Of a stretch of 64,000 bases of DNA, positions 52,738 to 61,288 are shown one piece after another. The notes under the pieces are model-generated. The model saw nothing but the letters and a program-made list of their open reading frames with translations. It was not told the DNA's origin and made no database searches. Origin of the DNA: Rhizobium aethiopicum (GTDB lineage: Bacteria > Pseudomonadota > Alphaproteobacteria > Rhizobiales > Rhizobiaceae); NCBI RefSeq assembly GCF_014197535.1, contig NZ_JACIFV010000016.1, positions 1 to 64,000 of the forward strand, in the 5' to 3' direction. The position numbers and the translations under genes were made by a program. Each line of letters starts with the position of its first letter. The stretch's first letter is position 1.

Positions 52738-53586
52738 TCAGAGGCCGGCCAATGCCAGCGGTTGGGCGCCGGCGGATTGATTGTCTGCCCTCTCGGAAGC
52801 GATATTGATGGACGTCGACGTCATGGTTTCGTCGATGCCGGCGCCATCCTTGTCCGTCCCGTAGATTTCCTTCACCGCTTCGGCGGTCAGCTCCGAAGGT
52901 TTGCCGTCGAAGACGACGCGGCCGCCGGCCATGCCGACGATGCGCTCACAATAGTTGCGGGCGGTGTCGAGCGTATGCAGGTTGGTGATGACGGTGATGC
53001 CCTCACGCTCGTTGATGTCGCGCAGCGCATCCATGACGATCTTGGCGTTCAGCGGGTCGAGCGAGGCGATCGGCTCGTCGGCGAGGACCATCTTCGGGTT
53101 CTGCATCAGTGCGCGGGCGATCGCCACGCGCTGCTGCTGGCCGCCGGAAAGCGTGCCGGCCGGCTGCAGCGCCGTCTGCTCGATGCCGAGGCGCTCAAGC
53201 GCGGCGATCGCATGCACGCGTTCCTCGCGGGTGAAGATGTTGAGGAGGCTCAGAAGCGTCGAGCGGTGATTGAGGCGGCCGAGCATGACATTTGTGAGAA
53301 CATCGAGGCGCGGCACCAGGTTGAACTGCTGGAAGATCATCGCACAGTCGCGCTGCCAGTTGCGCAATGCCCGGCCGCGAAGCCCGGAGACCTCGACGCC
53401 GGCGAAATGAATGGAGCCGGCGCTCGGCTCCTGCAGACGGTTGATCATACGCAGCAGCGTCGACTTGCCGGCGCCGGAGCGGCCGATGATGCCGACCATC
53501 TGACCCTGGGGAATGGTGAGCGTCACGGCATCGACGGCGAGTTTTTTTCCGAAACGACGTGTGACATCCTTCAGCTCGAACATCAT
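52738..53586 (-). CDS. phnC: phosphonate ABC transporter ATP-binding protein PhnC
   Basis: ATPase of the phosphonate importer, 282 residues. Walker A GRSGAGKSTLLR (about 38-49), signature LSGGQQQRV, Walker B VLADEPIASLDP and the H-loop region (TNLHTLD) are intact; the C-terminal 30 residues form a short extra tail. The start is the first of two Met codons (53586), with GGGAAG upstream. It heads the phnCDE1E2 importer run. A Pho-box-like sequence lies 60-80 bp upstream. Confidence 0.95.
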   Translation of the reverse strand: MMFELKDVTRRFGKKLAVDAVTLTIPQGQMVGIIGRSGAGKSTLLRMINRLQEPSAGSIHFAGVEVSGLRGRALRNWQRDCAMIFQQFNLVPRLDVLTNVMLGRLNHRSTLLSLLNIFTREERVHAIAALERLGIEQTALQPAGTLSGGQQQRVAIARALMQNPKMVLADEPIASLDPLNAKIVMDALRDINEREGITVITNLHTLDTARNYCERIVGMAGGRVVFDGKPSELTAEAVKEIYGTDKDGAGIDETMTSTSINIASERADNQSAGAQPLALAGL

Positions 53587-53648
53587 GCTCTTCCCTTGCA
53601 CTCCACGCCTTGATCAGCATCGCATTAGTCCCGCTTCATGAACCTCCA

Positions 53649-53666
53649 ATGTCATATTTGTGTAAG
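53649..53666 (-). promoter_or_regulatory. putative Pho box upstream of phnC
   Basis: Minus strand CTTACAC-AAAT-ATGACAT, 13 of 18 matches to the PhoB consensus (CTGTCAT-AAAT-CTGTCAT), with a weaker unit 11 bp further upstream. It is oriented towards phnC and lies in the 115-bp gap after the acetyltransferase gene. Confidence 0.5.
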
Positions 53667-53701
53667 AACTGTCACAAAACTCCGCCCCGCGGAGGCGGCA
53701 T

Positions 53702-54319
53702 CTAGCTCTCGTAGCGGGCCAGAAAATCTTCCGCGCTTAGGTTGCGGAAATCCTGCAAAGCCAGGCGCAACCGGTCGTGTCGCCAATCCCACCAGGAAAG
53801 CCTGTCCATGCGTTCGCCGATCTCTTTCGGGAAACGTTCGCGGATCAGCTTGGCCGGCACACCGCCGACGATCGTGTATGGCGCAACGTCCTTCGATACG
53901 ACCGCGCCGGCCCCGATGACGGCGCCGTTGCCGACGTTGACGCCGGGCAGGATGGTCGCGCCATGGCCGACCCAGACGTCGTGGCCGATCGTCACCCGGT
54001 TTGCGCGCCGCCAGGCGAAGAAATCCGTCTCCATGTCGGCGTCCGGCCAGTAATCGGCGGCACGATAGGTGAAATGATGCAGGGTCGCGCGCCAGGTCGG
54101 ATGGTTGGTCGCATTGATGCGCACGGCGGCGGCGATATTGACGAACTTGCCGATCGTCGCGCACCAGACGGCGCCATCCTGCATGATGTAGGAATAGTCG
54201 CCGAAAGTGGCTTCGCTGATGCGGCAGCGTTCGGAGACCTCCGTATAGCGCCCGAAAGTGGAGTCGCTGACATCGGCCGTTTCGTGGATATAGGGCTCGA
54301 TGCCCAACTGGCGGCTCAT
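53702..54319 (-). CDS. hexapeptide-repeat acetyltransferase of the phosphonate operon
   Basis: A 205-residue left-handed beta-helix transferase: imperfect hexapeptide repeats (ADVSDSTFGRYTEVSERCRI, VTIGHDVWVGHGATILPGVNVGNGAVIGAGAVV) and the WWDW segment near the C-terminus. It belongs to the xenobiotic-acetyltransferase-like group seen only in phn operons (TIGR03308 type) and may acetylate aminophosphonates, a role of the unrelated PhnO in E. coli. Its ATG overlaps the phnL stop by 4 bp. Confidence 0.88.
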   Translation of the reverse strand: MSRQLGIEPYIHETADVSDSTFGRYTEVSERCRISEATFGDYSYIMQDGAVWCATIGKFVNIAAAVRINATNHPTWRATLHHFTYRAADYWPDADMETDFFAWRRANRVTIGHDVWVGHGATILPGVNVGNGAVIGAGAVVSKDVAPYTIVGGVPAKLIRERFPKEIGERMDRLSWWDWRHDRLRLALQDFRNLSAEDFLARYES

Positions 54320-55023
54320 GCGGCGATCTTCCGAGGAGAGAACTGCTGGACGTCGAGGATGCGGTCGGCGACGGCCTCGCGCACTTCCTCGTTGTGGAAG
54401 ATGCCGAGAAGGGCGACGCCCGCCTTCTTCTTCTCCGCGATCATGCCGACGACGACGGCGCGGTTTTTCGCATCGAGCGAGGCTGTGGGTTCATCGAGAA
54501 GCAGGATCGTATGCTCGGTGATGAAGCCGCGGGCGATGTTGACGCGCTGCTGCTCGCCGCCGGAGAAGGTGGCGGGCGGAAGCTGCCAAAGCGCCTCCGG
54601 CAGGTTGAGCCTGGCAAGCAGGGCGCCTGCCTTTTCGCGTGCAACGACGATTTCTTCGCCGCGCGCCACGAGCGGCTCAGCCACCACGTCGATCGCCGCC
54701 ACGCGCGGTACGGTGCGCAGGAATTGGCTGACATAGCCGAGGGTATCGCGGCGAACTTTGAGCACGGTGCGCGGATCGGCGGCGGCGAGGTCAACGATCC
54801 GCCCGTCGTGGCGGATGAGGATCTGGCCGGTGTCGACGGCATAATTGCCGTAGATCATCTTGAGCAGCGAGCTCTTGCCGATGCCCGAGGGGCCGCCGAG
54901 CACGACGCATTCGCCTGACGACACCGAGAAGGCGACGTCGGAGACGACGGGCAGCCTGATGCCGTCGCGCAGGTGCATGGTGAAGCTCTTCGAGACTTCG
55001 GAAACGACGAGGGGCGTTGGCAT
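54316..55023 (-). CDS. phnL: C-P lyase complex ABC-type subunit PhnL
   Basis: ABC ATPase-like subunit of the C-P lyase system, 235 residues; not a transporter part. Walker A GGPSGIGKSSLLK, a Q-loop, signature FSGGEQQRV and Walker B ILLLDEPTASLD are intact. In E. coli PhnK and PhnL bind the PhnGHIJ core and couple ATP use to the reaction. It is 24 bp after phnK and overlaps the acetyltransferase gene. Confidence 0.94.
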   Translation of the reverse strand: MPTPLVVSEVSKSFTMHLRDGIRLPVVSDVAFSVSSGECVVLGGPSGIGKSSLLKMIYGNYAVDTGQILIRHDGRIVDLAAADPRTVLKVRRDTLGYVSQFLRTVPRVAAIDVVAEPLVARGEEIVVAREKAGALLARLNLPEALWQLPPATFSGGEQQRVNIARGFITEHTILLLDEPTASLDAKNRAVVVGMIAEKKKAGVALLGIFHNEEVREAVADRILDVQQFSPRKIAA

Positions 55024-55047
55024 GATTTGGTTTTCCTGGTTTCTAGC

Positions 55048-55824
55048 TCAGACCTGCAGGATCGAGGAGACGAGCAGCTGCGTGTAAGGCTCTCTGGGAT
55101 CGTCGAGTACGCGGTCGGTGAGGCCCTGTTCAATGACGGTGCCGTCCTTCATCACCATCATGCGGTGCGACAGCAGGCGGGCGACGGCAAGATCATGGGT
55201 GACGATGATCGCCGAGAGGCCAAGATCGTTGACGAGGCCGCGCACCAGATCGAGCAGACGCGCCTGCACCGAAACATCGAGGCCGCCGGTCGGCTCGTCC
55301 ATGAAGACCAGACGCGGACCGGTGACGAGGTTGCGGGCGATCTGCAGGCGCTGGCGCATGCCGCCGGAAAAGGCGCGCGGCTGATCGTCGATGCGATCGG
55401 CGTCGATCTCGACGCGTTCGAGCCAGTCGATGGCGGTGGAGCGGATCTTGCCGTAGTGCCGGTCGCCGATCGCCATCAGCCGTTCGCCGACATTGGCGCC
55501 GGCCGACACGGTCATGCGCAGCCCGTCGGCCGGGTTCTGGTGCACGAAGCCCCAGTCGGTGCGCATCAGGAACCGGCGTTCGGCCTCGTTCATATGATAG
55601 AGGTCGCGGTAGCCGCCGTCGCGCATATGGTATTCGACGCTGCCGGTCGTCGGCATCAGCCGGGTGGAGATGCAGTTGAGCAGCGTCGTCTTGCCCGAAC
55701 CGGATTCGCCGACGATGGCGAGCACCTCGCCGGGCCAGAGCTCGAAGGAGACGTTCCGGCAGCCGATGCGCTTGCCGTAGAACTTCGAGAGGTCGTTGAC
55801 CTTGAGCAGCGGTATATCGGTCAT
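55048..55824 (-). CDS. phnK: C-P lyase complex ABC-type subunit PhnK
   Basis: ABC ATPase-like subunit, 258 residues: Walker A GESGSGKTTLLN, signature FSGGMRQRL, Walker B VFMDEPTGGLD and H-loop VTHDLAVARLL. The DLYHMNEAERRFLMRTDWGFVHQNP insert is typical of PhnK and binds PhnJ. The start overlaps the phnJ stop by 4 bp (ATGA). An upstream extension of the frame reads antisense-like through phnJ and was rejected. Confidence 0.95.
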   Translation of the reverse strand: MTDIPLLKVNDLSKFYGKRIGCRNVSFELWPGEVLAIVGESGSGKTTLLNCISTRLMPTTGSVEYHMRDGGYRDLYHMNEAERRFLMRTDWGFVHQNPADGLRMTVSAGANVGERLMAIGDRHYGKIRSTAIDWLERVEIDADRIDDQPRAFSGGMRQRLQIARNLVTGPRLVFMDEPTGGLDVSVQARLLDLVRGLVNDLGLSAIIVTHDLAVARLLSHRMMVMKDGTVIEQGLTDRVLDDPREPYTQLLVSSILQV

Positions 55825-56696
55825 TCTGCAGCCTCCCGGGCCAGCATTTCGCCGGCATGCCCCTGGGCCCGACGGTCTTCGCAATGGTCGGTGTCGGAGC
55901 AGACGAACATGCGCCCGCCCTTGTCGTCGAGGATGACCTCGTCGAGATAGACATCCTCTGCGCCACAAAGCGCGCAGGGCCTGTCGAAGCGCTGGATCTC
56001 GAAGGGATGGTCTTCAAAGTCCAGGCTGACGACATCTGTATAGGGCGGCACGGCGTAGATACGCTTTTCGCGGCCGGCCCCGAAAAGCTGCAGCGCTTCC
56101 GATCGGTGCATCTTCGGATTATCGAACTTCGGCGTCGGCGACGGGTCCATGACGTAGCGGCCATGCACCTTGACCGGATAAGCATAGGTCGTGGCGATGC
56201 GGCCGTTGCGGGCGATATCCTCGTAGAGCTTCACATGCATGAGGCCATATTCCTCGAGCGCATGCATCTTGCGCGTCTCAGTCTCGCGCGGTTCGAGGAA
56301 GCGCAGCGGCTCGGGGATCGGCACCTGGTAGACAAGCACTTGGCCGGGCCCGAGCTTCTCTTCCGGGATGCGGTGACGCGTCTGGATGATCGTCGCCTCG
56401 CTGGTGCGCGTCGTGACCGCGACATTGGCGACCTTTTGGAAGAAGGCGCGGATCGAGACAGCGTTGGTCGTGTCGTCGGCGCCCTGGTCGATGACCTTCA
56501 GCACGTCATCAGGCCCGATGATCGAGGCCGTCACTTGCACGCCGCCGGTGCCCCAGCCGTAGGGCATCGGCATCTCGCGTGAGGCGAAGGGCACCTGATA
56601 GCCAGGAATGGCGATCGCCTTCAGGATGGCGCGGCGGATCATCCGCTTGGTCTGTTCGTCGAGATAGGCGAAGTTGTAGCTGGCGAGATCGCTCAT
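55821..56696 (-). CDS. phnJ: carbon-phosphorus lyase PhnJ (radical SAM)
   Basis: The enzyme that breaks the C-P bond of ribose 1-methylphosphonate 5-phosphate by radical chemistry, yielding the alkane and the 1,2-cyclic phosphate. The 291 residues hold Cys241, Cys244, Cys266 and Cys272 in the exact C-x2-C-x21-C-x5-C spacing known from E. coli; three bind the 4Fe-4S cluster and Cys272 is the radical site. It overlaps phnI and phnK by 4 bp each, so the core complex is translated as a coupled set. Confidence 0.97.
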   Translation of the reverse strand: MSDLASYNFAYLDEQTKRMIRRAILKAIAIPGYQVPFASREMPMPYGWGTGGVQVTASIIGPDDVLKVIDQGADDTTNAVSIRAFFQKVANVAVTTRTSEATIIQTRHRIPEEKLGPGQVLVYQVPIPEPLRFLEPRETETRKMHALEEYGLMHVKLYEDIARNGRIATTYAYPVKVHGRYVMDPSPTPKFDNPKMHRSEALQLFGAGREKRIYAVPPYTDVVSLDFEDHPFEIQRFDRPCALCGAEDVYLDEVILDDKGGRMFVCSDTDHCEDRRAQGHAGEMLAREAAE

Positions 56697-57799
56697 TCGG
56701 CGGCTTCCTTCATGTCTTCGCCGCTGCTGCGGGCGGCTTCGAATTCGCGGCGCATGCGGCGGACGAGGTCGAGTTCGGCCTGGAAGTCCACATAATGCGG
56801 CAGCTTCAGGTGCTCGACGAAACCGGTCGCCTGGACATTGTCGGAATGGGAAATGACGAATTCCTCGTCCTGGGCCGGCGCGGTGATGTCCTCTCCGAGC
56901 TCTTCGGCGCGAAGCGCCCGATCAACAAGCGCCATCGCCATCGCCTTGCGCTCGCTCTGGCCGAAGACAAGGCCGTAGCCGCGGGTGAATTGCGGCGGCG
57001 CCTTGGCCGAGCCCTTGAACTGGTTGACCATCTGGCATTCGGTGATCTGGATCGTGCCGAGAGAGACGGCGAAACCGAGCTCCGGCACGTCGAATTCCAC
57101 CTCGACTTCGCCGATGCGGATCTCCCCGGTGAAGGGATGGTTGCGGCCATAGCCGCGCTGGGTGGAATAACCGAGCGCCAGCAGGAAGCCTTCATCGCCG
57201 CGGGCAAGCGCCTGCAGGCGCAGATCGCGGGTCATCGGAAATTCCAACGGCTCGCGGGTCAGATCGCCGATCTCGTGATCTTCGGGCATGTCGCCGTCGG
57301 CCTCGATCAGGCCCTCTTCGCCGAGGATTTCGGAGACGCGCATGACGCGGCCGGTCTCGGCCGGACGCTGGGCCGGCGCCTCGACCGCTTCGTCCTCAAG
57401 CAGCGACGGATCGAGCAGCCGGTGGGTATAATCGAAGGTGGGGCCGAGCAGCTGGCCGCCCGGCAGGTCCTTGTAGGTCGCCGAAATGCGCCGTTCGATC
57501 GTCATGCCAGCCGTGTCGAGCGGTCTGGAATAACCGAAGCGCGGCAGCGTCGTGCGATAGGCGCGCAGCAGGAAGATCGCCTCGATCATGTCGCCGCGCG
57601 ACTGGCGCACGGCGAGCGCTGCAAGTGTGCGGTCGAAAAGCGAGGCCTCGGCCATGACGCGGTCGACGGCGAGCGCCAGTTGTTCGACGATCTGCTCGAT
57701 ACCGATCGCCGGCAGTGAACGGTCGCCGCGGCGGCGGTCGGCGAGCAGCCGATGGGCATTGGCGATGGCGGCCTCGCCACCCTTGACGGCAACATACAT
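56693..57799 (-). CDS. phnI: C-P lyase complex subunit PhnI
   Basis: Core subunit, 368 residues, with the E. coli-like opening YVAVKGGEAAIANAHRLL and the C-terminal HSDNVQATGFVEHLKLPHYVDF segment (residues near 320-345, with a His that binds zinc in the E. coli complex). With PhnG and PhnH it catalyses the transfer of phosphonate to ATP with release of adenine. It starts 4 bp after phnH ends. Confidence 0.96.
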   Translation of the reverse strand: MYVAVKGGEAAIANAHRLLADRRRGDRSLPAIGIEQIVEQLALAVDRVMAEASLFDRTLAALAVRQSRGDMIEAIFLLRAYRTTLPRFGYSRPLDTAGMTIERRISATYKDLPGGQLLGPTFDYTHRLLDPSLLEDEAVEAPAQRPAETGRVMRVSEILGEEGLIEADGDMPEDHEIGDLTREPLEFPMTRDLRLQALARGDEGFLLALGYSTQRGYGRNHPFTGEIRIGEVEVEFDVPELGFAVSLGTIQITECQMVNQFKGSAKAPPQFTRGYGLVFGQSERKAMAMALVDRALRAEELGEDITAPAQDEEFVISHSDNVQATGFVEHLKLPHYVDFQAELDLVRRMRREFEAARSSGEDMKEAAE

Positions 57800-57803
57800 G
57801 AGC

Positions 57804-58412
57804 TCAGATCTCCGTTGCTGTGATCTTGGTGGTGCGCGGCAGGCAGACGAAGCGCGTGCCCGAGGTCAGCACGATGTCGATGCCGCGCGGAAAGAGCGCA
57901 CGGTTCTCGGTCCAGAGCCTGAGGAAGGTCTCCGGCAGCCCCGCCGGCGCAATCTCCACGACGCTCTGGATGCCCGGACCCATCAGCGCCAGCCTGCGTC
58001 CGCCTTCGAGTTCGGGAAGTTCGATGACAACAGTCGTCGAACGGTCGGGATATTCCTGCGTTCCTGACGCAAACAAGCCGAAGGAGCAAAGCGCGGTGCC
58101 CGCCTCAATGAAGGCAAAACGCGCATCGGCCTTTTCGGCTGTCAGGGGCGCGCCAGTGTGGAAGCCGAGCCACTCCGGCGTGGCGGATTTCGCCAGTCCC
58201 GAGGTAAGCCAGACTGATGTGTCGTGGTCGCAAAGGGTGAGCGCGATCGCGCCGGCGGCAATGCCGAGCGGCGCCGGCGGAGCGATACCGGCCGCAACAG
58301 TCTGAATAGCGCCGGGACGGGCCATGCCGTCCATCAGCATCTTGAAGACGCTCTGCGCATGGAAAACAGGGTCGGCAAAACCGCCGGTCAAAGCTTCTGT
58401 CGCAAGACCCAT
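57804..58412 (-). CDS. phnH: C-P lyase complex subunit PhnH
   Basis: Core subunit, 202 residues: the ATEALTGGFADPVFHAQSVF start, then MDGMARPGAI, and a late RGIDIVLTSGTRFVCLPRTT strand. The fold is PLP-transferase-like without the cofactor lysine, from E. coli work. The ATG shares its A with the phnG stop (TGATG), the tightest coupling in the operon. Confidence 0.95.
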   Translation of the reverse strand: MGLATEALTGGFADPVFHAQSVFKMLMDGMARPGAIQTVAAGIAPPAPLGIAAGAIALTLCDHDTSVWLTSGLAKSATPEWLGFHTGAPLTAEKADARFAFIEAGTALCSFGLFASGTQEYPDRSTTVVIELPELEGGRRLALMGPGIQSVVEIAPAGLPETFLRLWTENRALFPRGIDIVLTSGTRFVCLPRTTKITATEI

Positions 58413-58888
58413 CAGTTGTCTCCCCGCACCATGGTGAAGAAATCGACGCGGGTTGCCGCTGTCTCATCCGCCTTGCGGAGCTCAGTGGCGGCGATGCGCG
58501 CGGCAATCGGCGAAAGCAGTGCCTGTTCGACGAAGTCCCTGGTCGTCTCCTCCTGCCAGAGCGCGTCGAAGACCGCCGCAAGACGGGCCTTCTCCCGGTC
58601 GGTGCCGAGCGCCTGCGCATGACCGATGGAGCCGGACTCGAGCCGCACCGTCGCGCGTGTCACCGTCACCTCGCCGAGATTGAAGGGAGCTCCGCCGCCG
58701 CCGATGCGACCGCGCACCATCACCAGCCCCGTCTCCGGTCCGCGCACCGGACAAGCCACGGGCTTTTGCGGCAACGCATCCCAGGCTGCCTGGAGTTCGC
58801 TCCGCTCCGCTCGCGCCAGCAGATCGGCGGCGCGTTTGCGCTCCGAGACCGTCTGCGACGCGGCGTCTGTCTTGTCCGCTGATGTCAT
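58412..58888 (-). CDS. phnG: C-P lyase complex subunit PhnG
   Basis: First gene of the C-P lyase run, 158 residues. It has the LARAERSELQAAWDALP N-terminal helix region, the conserved RGPETGLVMVRGRIGGGGAPFNLGEVTVTRA core and the QEETTRDFVEQALLSPI tail. Forms the PhnG2H2I2J2 core in E. coli. Its 5' region carries a perfect palindrome 17 bp before the ATG and a Pho box further upstream. Confidence 0.95.
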   Translation of the reverse strand: MTSADKTDAASQTVSERKRAADLLARAERSELQAAWDALPQKPVACPVRGPETGLVMVRGRIGGGGAPFNLGEVTVTRATVRLESGSIGHAQALGTDREKARLAAVFDALWQEETTRDFVEQALLSPIAARIAATELRKADETAATRVDFFTMVRGDN

Positions 58889-58905
58889 CGCTGCTTTCCT
58901 TCAAA

Positions 58906-58923
58906 TGTCTATTGATATAGACA
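58906..58923. promoter_or_regulatory. putative PhnF operator (7-bp inverted repeat)
   Basis: TGTCTAT-TGAT-ATAGACA, perfect arms. It resembles GntR/HutC sites (GTxTAxAC), and PhnF of Mycobacterium smegmatis binds a related TGGTATAGACCA. Two more CTATAC half-sites follow at 58925-58930 and 58934-58939. It lies between the divergent phnG and phnF. Confidence 0.65.
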
Positions 58924-58958
58924 ACTATACAAGCTATACCTAGCCTTAAATCGGTGTC

Positions 58959-58976
58959 GTGACAAGCGTGTGACAT
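58959..58976 (-). promoter_or_regulatory. Pho box upstream of phnG
   Basis: Minus strand ATGTCAC-ACGC-TTGTCAC: two 7-bp units with the 4-bp spacing of PhoB direct repeats, each matching CTGTCAY in six of seven positions. Oriented towards phnG, 71 bp before its ATG. Confidence 0.7.
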
Positions 58977-58998
58977 CGTGGGGCAAGGCAGCGGCAGA

Positions 58999-59736
58999 AT
59001 GGCAGGACTGAAGCAGGTGCAGAGGCAGACAGGTGTGGCACTCTGGCGTCAGATCGCCGATCGAATTCGCGAGGCGATCGGCAACGGAGCCTATGACGAA
59101 ACGGGAATGGTGCCGCCGGAAACGGTGCTGGCGCTGCAATTCGGCGTCAACCGCCATACGGTGCGCAGCGCGCTGGCGGCGCTGGCGCAGGAGGGGATCG
59201 TGCGTGCGGTACAAGGTCGCGGCACGCTGATCGAGCGCAAGGAGCGGCTGAACTTCCCGATTACCCGGCGCACGCGCTTCACCGCCGGCATCGGCGATCA
59301 GGCGCGCGAGACGCGCGGTCTTCTGCTCGATGAGGCGCAGGAGGAGGCGAGTGCCGAGATCGCCCGCTGGTTGGGCCTGAAACAGGGCGAGCAGGTGATC
59401 CGGCTGGAAACATTGCGCCATGCCGACAGGCGGCCGGTTTCAAAGGCCACGAGCTGGTTTCCCGCTGAACGCTTCGCGGGGATCGGCGAGGCCTACCGAA
59501 AGCATGAATCGATCACCAAGGCTTTCGCCGAGCTCGGGCTGGCGGACTATATCCGGGCGACGACCGAGGTGACGGCCGCCCATGCTGCTACAGCCGACCT
59601 GGCCGATCTGGAACTCACCCCCGGTGCGATCCTGCTGATCGCCAAGGCAATGAACACCGATCTCGACGGCGTGCCGGTGCAATATTCAATCAGCCGTTTC
59701 GCAGCCGACCGGGTGCAGTTCACGATCGAGAACTGA
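58999..59736 (+). CDS. phnF: GntR/HutC family regulator PhnF
   Basis: A 245-residue repressor: winged-helix domain (about 8-75; GVALWRQIADRIREAIGNGAY, VLALQFGVNRHTVRSALAAL) and a UTRA effector domain (85-240; TRFTAGIGDQARETRGLLLD, VIRLETLRHADRRPVSKATS, VPVQYSISRFAADRVQFTIE). It is divergent from phnG and the palindrome between them is the expected operator. I used the ATG at 58999; a GTG at 58978 lies inside the Pho box. Confidence 0.92.
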   Translation: MAGLKQVQRQTGVALWRQIADRIREAIGNGAYDETGMVPPETVLALQFGVNRHTVRSALAALAQEGIVRAVQGRGTLIERKERLNFPITRRTRFTAGIGDQARETRGLLLDEAQEEASAEIARWLGLKQGEQVIRLETLRHADRRPVSKATSWFPAERFAGIGEAYRKHESITKAFAELGLADYIRATTEVTAAHAATADLADLELTPGAILLIAKAMNTDLDGVPVQYSISRFAADRVQFTIEN

Positions 59737-59753
59737 GGCCAATAATTGAGGCA

Positions 59754-59784
59754 AGGCGTGCCGACCGCTTCCGGCGGCACGCCT
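59754..59784. terminator. hairpin between convergent phnF and gpmA
   Basis: AGGCGTGCCG and CGGCACGCCT enclose an 11-nt loop. No T-run follows on either strand, but the position and the 10-bp stem fit a shared terminator. Confidence 0.5.
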
Positions 59785-59791
59785 CACCGAA

Positions 59792-60427
59792 TTAGTGTGC
59801 GCCGGACATATCGCCCAGAACTTCCTTGGAGGCCACGGTGGAATCCGCGTTCAGCTTGTAAACCATCGGAACGCCGGTCGCGAGGTTGAGGGCAAGCACG
59901 CCTTCTTTGGTCAGCTTGTCGAGCACCATGACCAGCGAGCGCAGCGAATTGCCGTGGGCGGCGACCAGCACCTTTTCGCCACGCAGCACCCGCGGCAGGA
60001 TTTCCGTGAGGTAGTAGGGCCAGACACGCGCGCCGGTGTCGCGCAGGCTCTCGCCGCCCGGCGGCGGTACGTCATAGGAACGGCGCCAGATATGCACCTG
60101 TTCCTCGCCCCATTTGGCGCGCGCATCATCCTTGTTGAGGCCGGAGAGATCGCCGTAGTCGCGCTCGTTCAGCGCCTGGTCGCGGATCGTTTCGAGATCG
60201 GGCTGGCCGACCTTGTCGAGGATGAGCTTCAGCGTGTGCTGCGCGCGCACCAGCGCCGAGGTATAGGCGACGTCGAACTTGATCCCGTATTCGGCAAGCG
60301 CGGCGCCGCCGGCTTTGGCTTCCTGAATGCCGAGTTCCGTCAGGTCAGGGTCCTTCCAGCCGGTGAAGAGATTCTTCAGGTTCCAGTCGCTCTGGCCGTG
60401 GCGAACGAGGACGAGGGTACCGCTCAT
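59792..60427 (-). CDS. gpmA: 2,3-bisphosphoglycerate-dependent phosphoglycerate mutase
   Basis: Interconverts 3- and 2-phosphoglycerate. The 211 residues carry LVLVRHGQSDWN (phospho-acceptor His10), the RAQHTLKLIL block, NERDYGDLSGLNK with the catalytic Glu, and the second His in VLVAAHGNSLRSLV. It is about 40 residues shorter than the E. coli enzyme, the usual rhizobial form. It follows dapB by 21 bp on the same strand. Confidence 0.95.
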   Translation of the reverse strand: MSGTLVLVRHGQSDWNLKNLFTGWKDPDLTELGIQEAKAGGAALAEYGIKFDVAYTSALVRAQHTLKLILDKVGQPDLETIRDQALNERDYGDLSGLNKDDARAKWGEEQVHIWRRSYDVPPPGGESLRDTGARVWPYYLTEILPRVLRGEKVLVAAHGNSLRSLVMVLDKLTKEGVLALNLATGVPMVYKLNADSTVASKEVLGDMSGAH

Positions 60428-60448
60428 GAATATGCCTCCGTAGTATCC

Positions 60449-61273
60449 TTATTGGGAAGAAAGCCCGAGCACGTCGAGCATGGAATAGAGACCCGGCTTC
60501 TTGTCCCGCGCCCAGAGCGCCGCCTTGATGGCGCCGCGCGCGAAGATCGAGCGGTCGGCCGCACTGTGCGACAAGGTGACGATTTCGCCTTCGCCGGCAA
60601 AAAGCACGGAATGCTCGCCGATGACCGAGCCGCCGCGCAGCGTCGCAAAACCGATCATGCCCGCCTCACGGGCGCCAGTGTGACCGTCGCGCACCCTCAC
60701 CGATTTCGACGCAAGATCGATATTGCGGCCCTTGGCCGCGGCTTCACCGAGGAGAAGGGCGGTTCCGGAAGGGGCATCCACCTTGTGTTTGTGGTGCATT
60801 TCCAGGATTTCGATATCCCAGTCTGCGGGATCGAGCGCCCGCGCTGCCTGCGCGGCCAACACGCTGAGCAGGTTGACGCCGAGGCTCATATTGCCCGACT
60901 TGACGACGCGGGCATGGCGTGCCGCCGCGGCGATCTTCGCGTTGTCCTCGGTCGAGCAGCCCGTCGTGCCGACGACATGAACGATGCGGGCCTGAGCGGC
61001 GAGGCCGGAGAATTCCACGGTTGCGGCAGGCGCGGTGAAGTCGACCACGCCTTCGGCATGCAGGAAGGCCTGGAGCGGATCGTCGCCGATGATGACGCCG
61101 GTCGGCCCGAGACCGGCGATTTCGCCGGCATCCCTGCCGACGAAGGGCGAGCCGGCGCGCTCGACCGCGGCATGCAGCACCACGCCCTCGATGGAATGAA
61201 TGAGCCGGATCAGCGTCTGCCCCATGCGCCCAGCTGCGCCGACCACCACCAGTTTCATCGCAGCATCGCTCAT
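60449..61273 (-). CDS. dapB: 4-hydroxy-tetrahydrodipicolinate reductase
   Basis: Reduces HTPA in the lysine/diaminopimelate pathway. The 274 residues have the N-terminal Rossmann motif VVVGAAGRMGQTLIR, VDFTAPAATVEF, VGTTGCS and the substrate block EILEMHHKHKVDAPSGTAL with catalytic His and Lys. It lies 15 bp after the ABC exporter gene and just before gpmA, the same dapB-gpmA pairing seen in other rhizobia. Confidence 0.96.
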   Translation of the reverse strand: MSDAAMKLVVVGAAGRMGQTLIRLIHSIEGVVLHAAVERAGSPFVGRDAGEIAGLGPTGVIIGDDPLQAFLHAEGVVDFTAPAATVEFSGLAAQARIVHVVGTTGCSTEDNAKIAAAARHARVVKSGNMSLGVNLLSVLAAQAARALDPADWDIEILEMHHKHKVDAPSGTALLLGEAAAKGRNIDLASKSVRVRDGHTGAREAGMIGFATLRGGSVIGEHSVLFAGEGEIVTLSHSAADRSIFARGAIKAALWARDKKPGLYSMLDVLGLSSQ

Positions 61274-61288
61274 GTCAGTCTCACCAGG

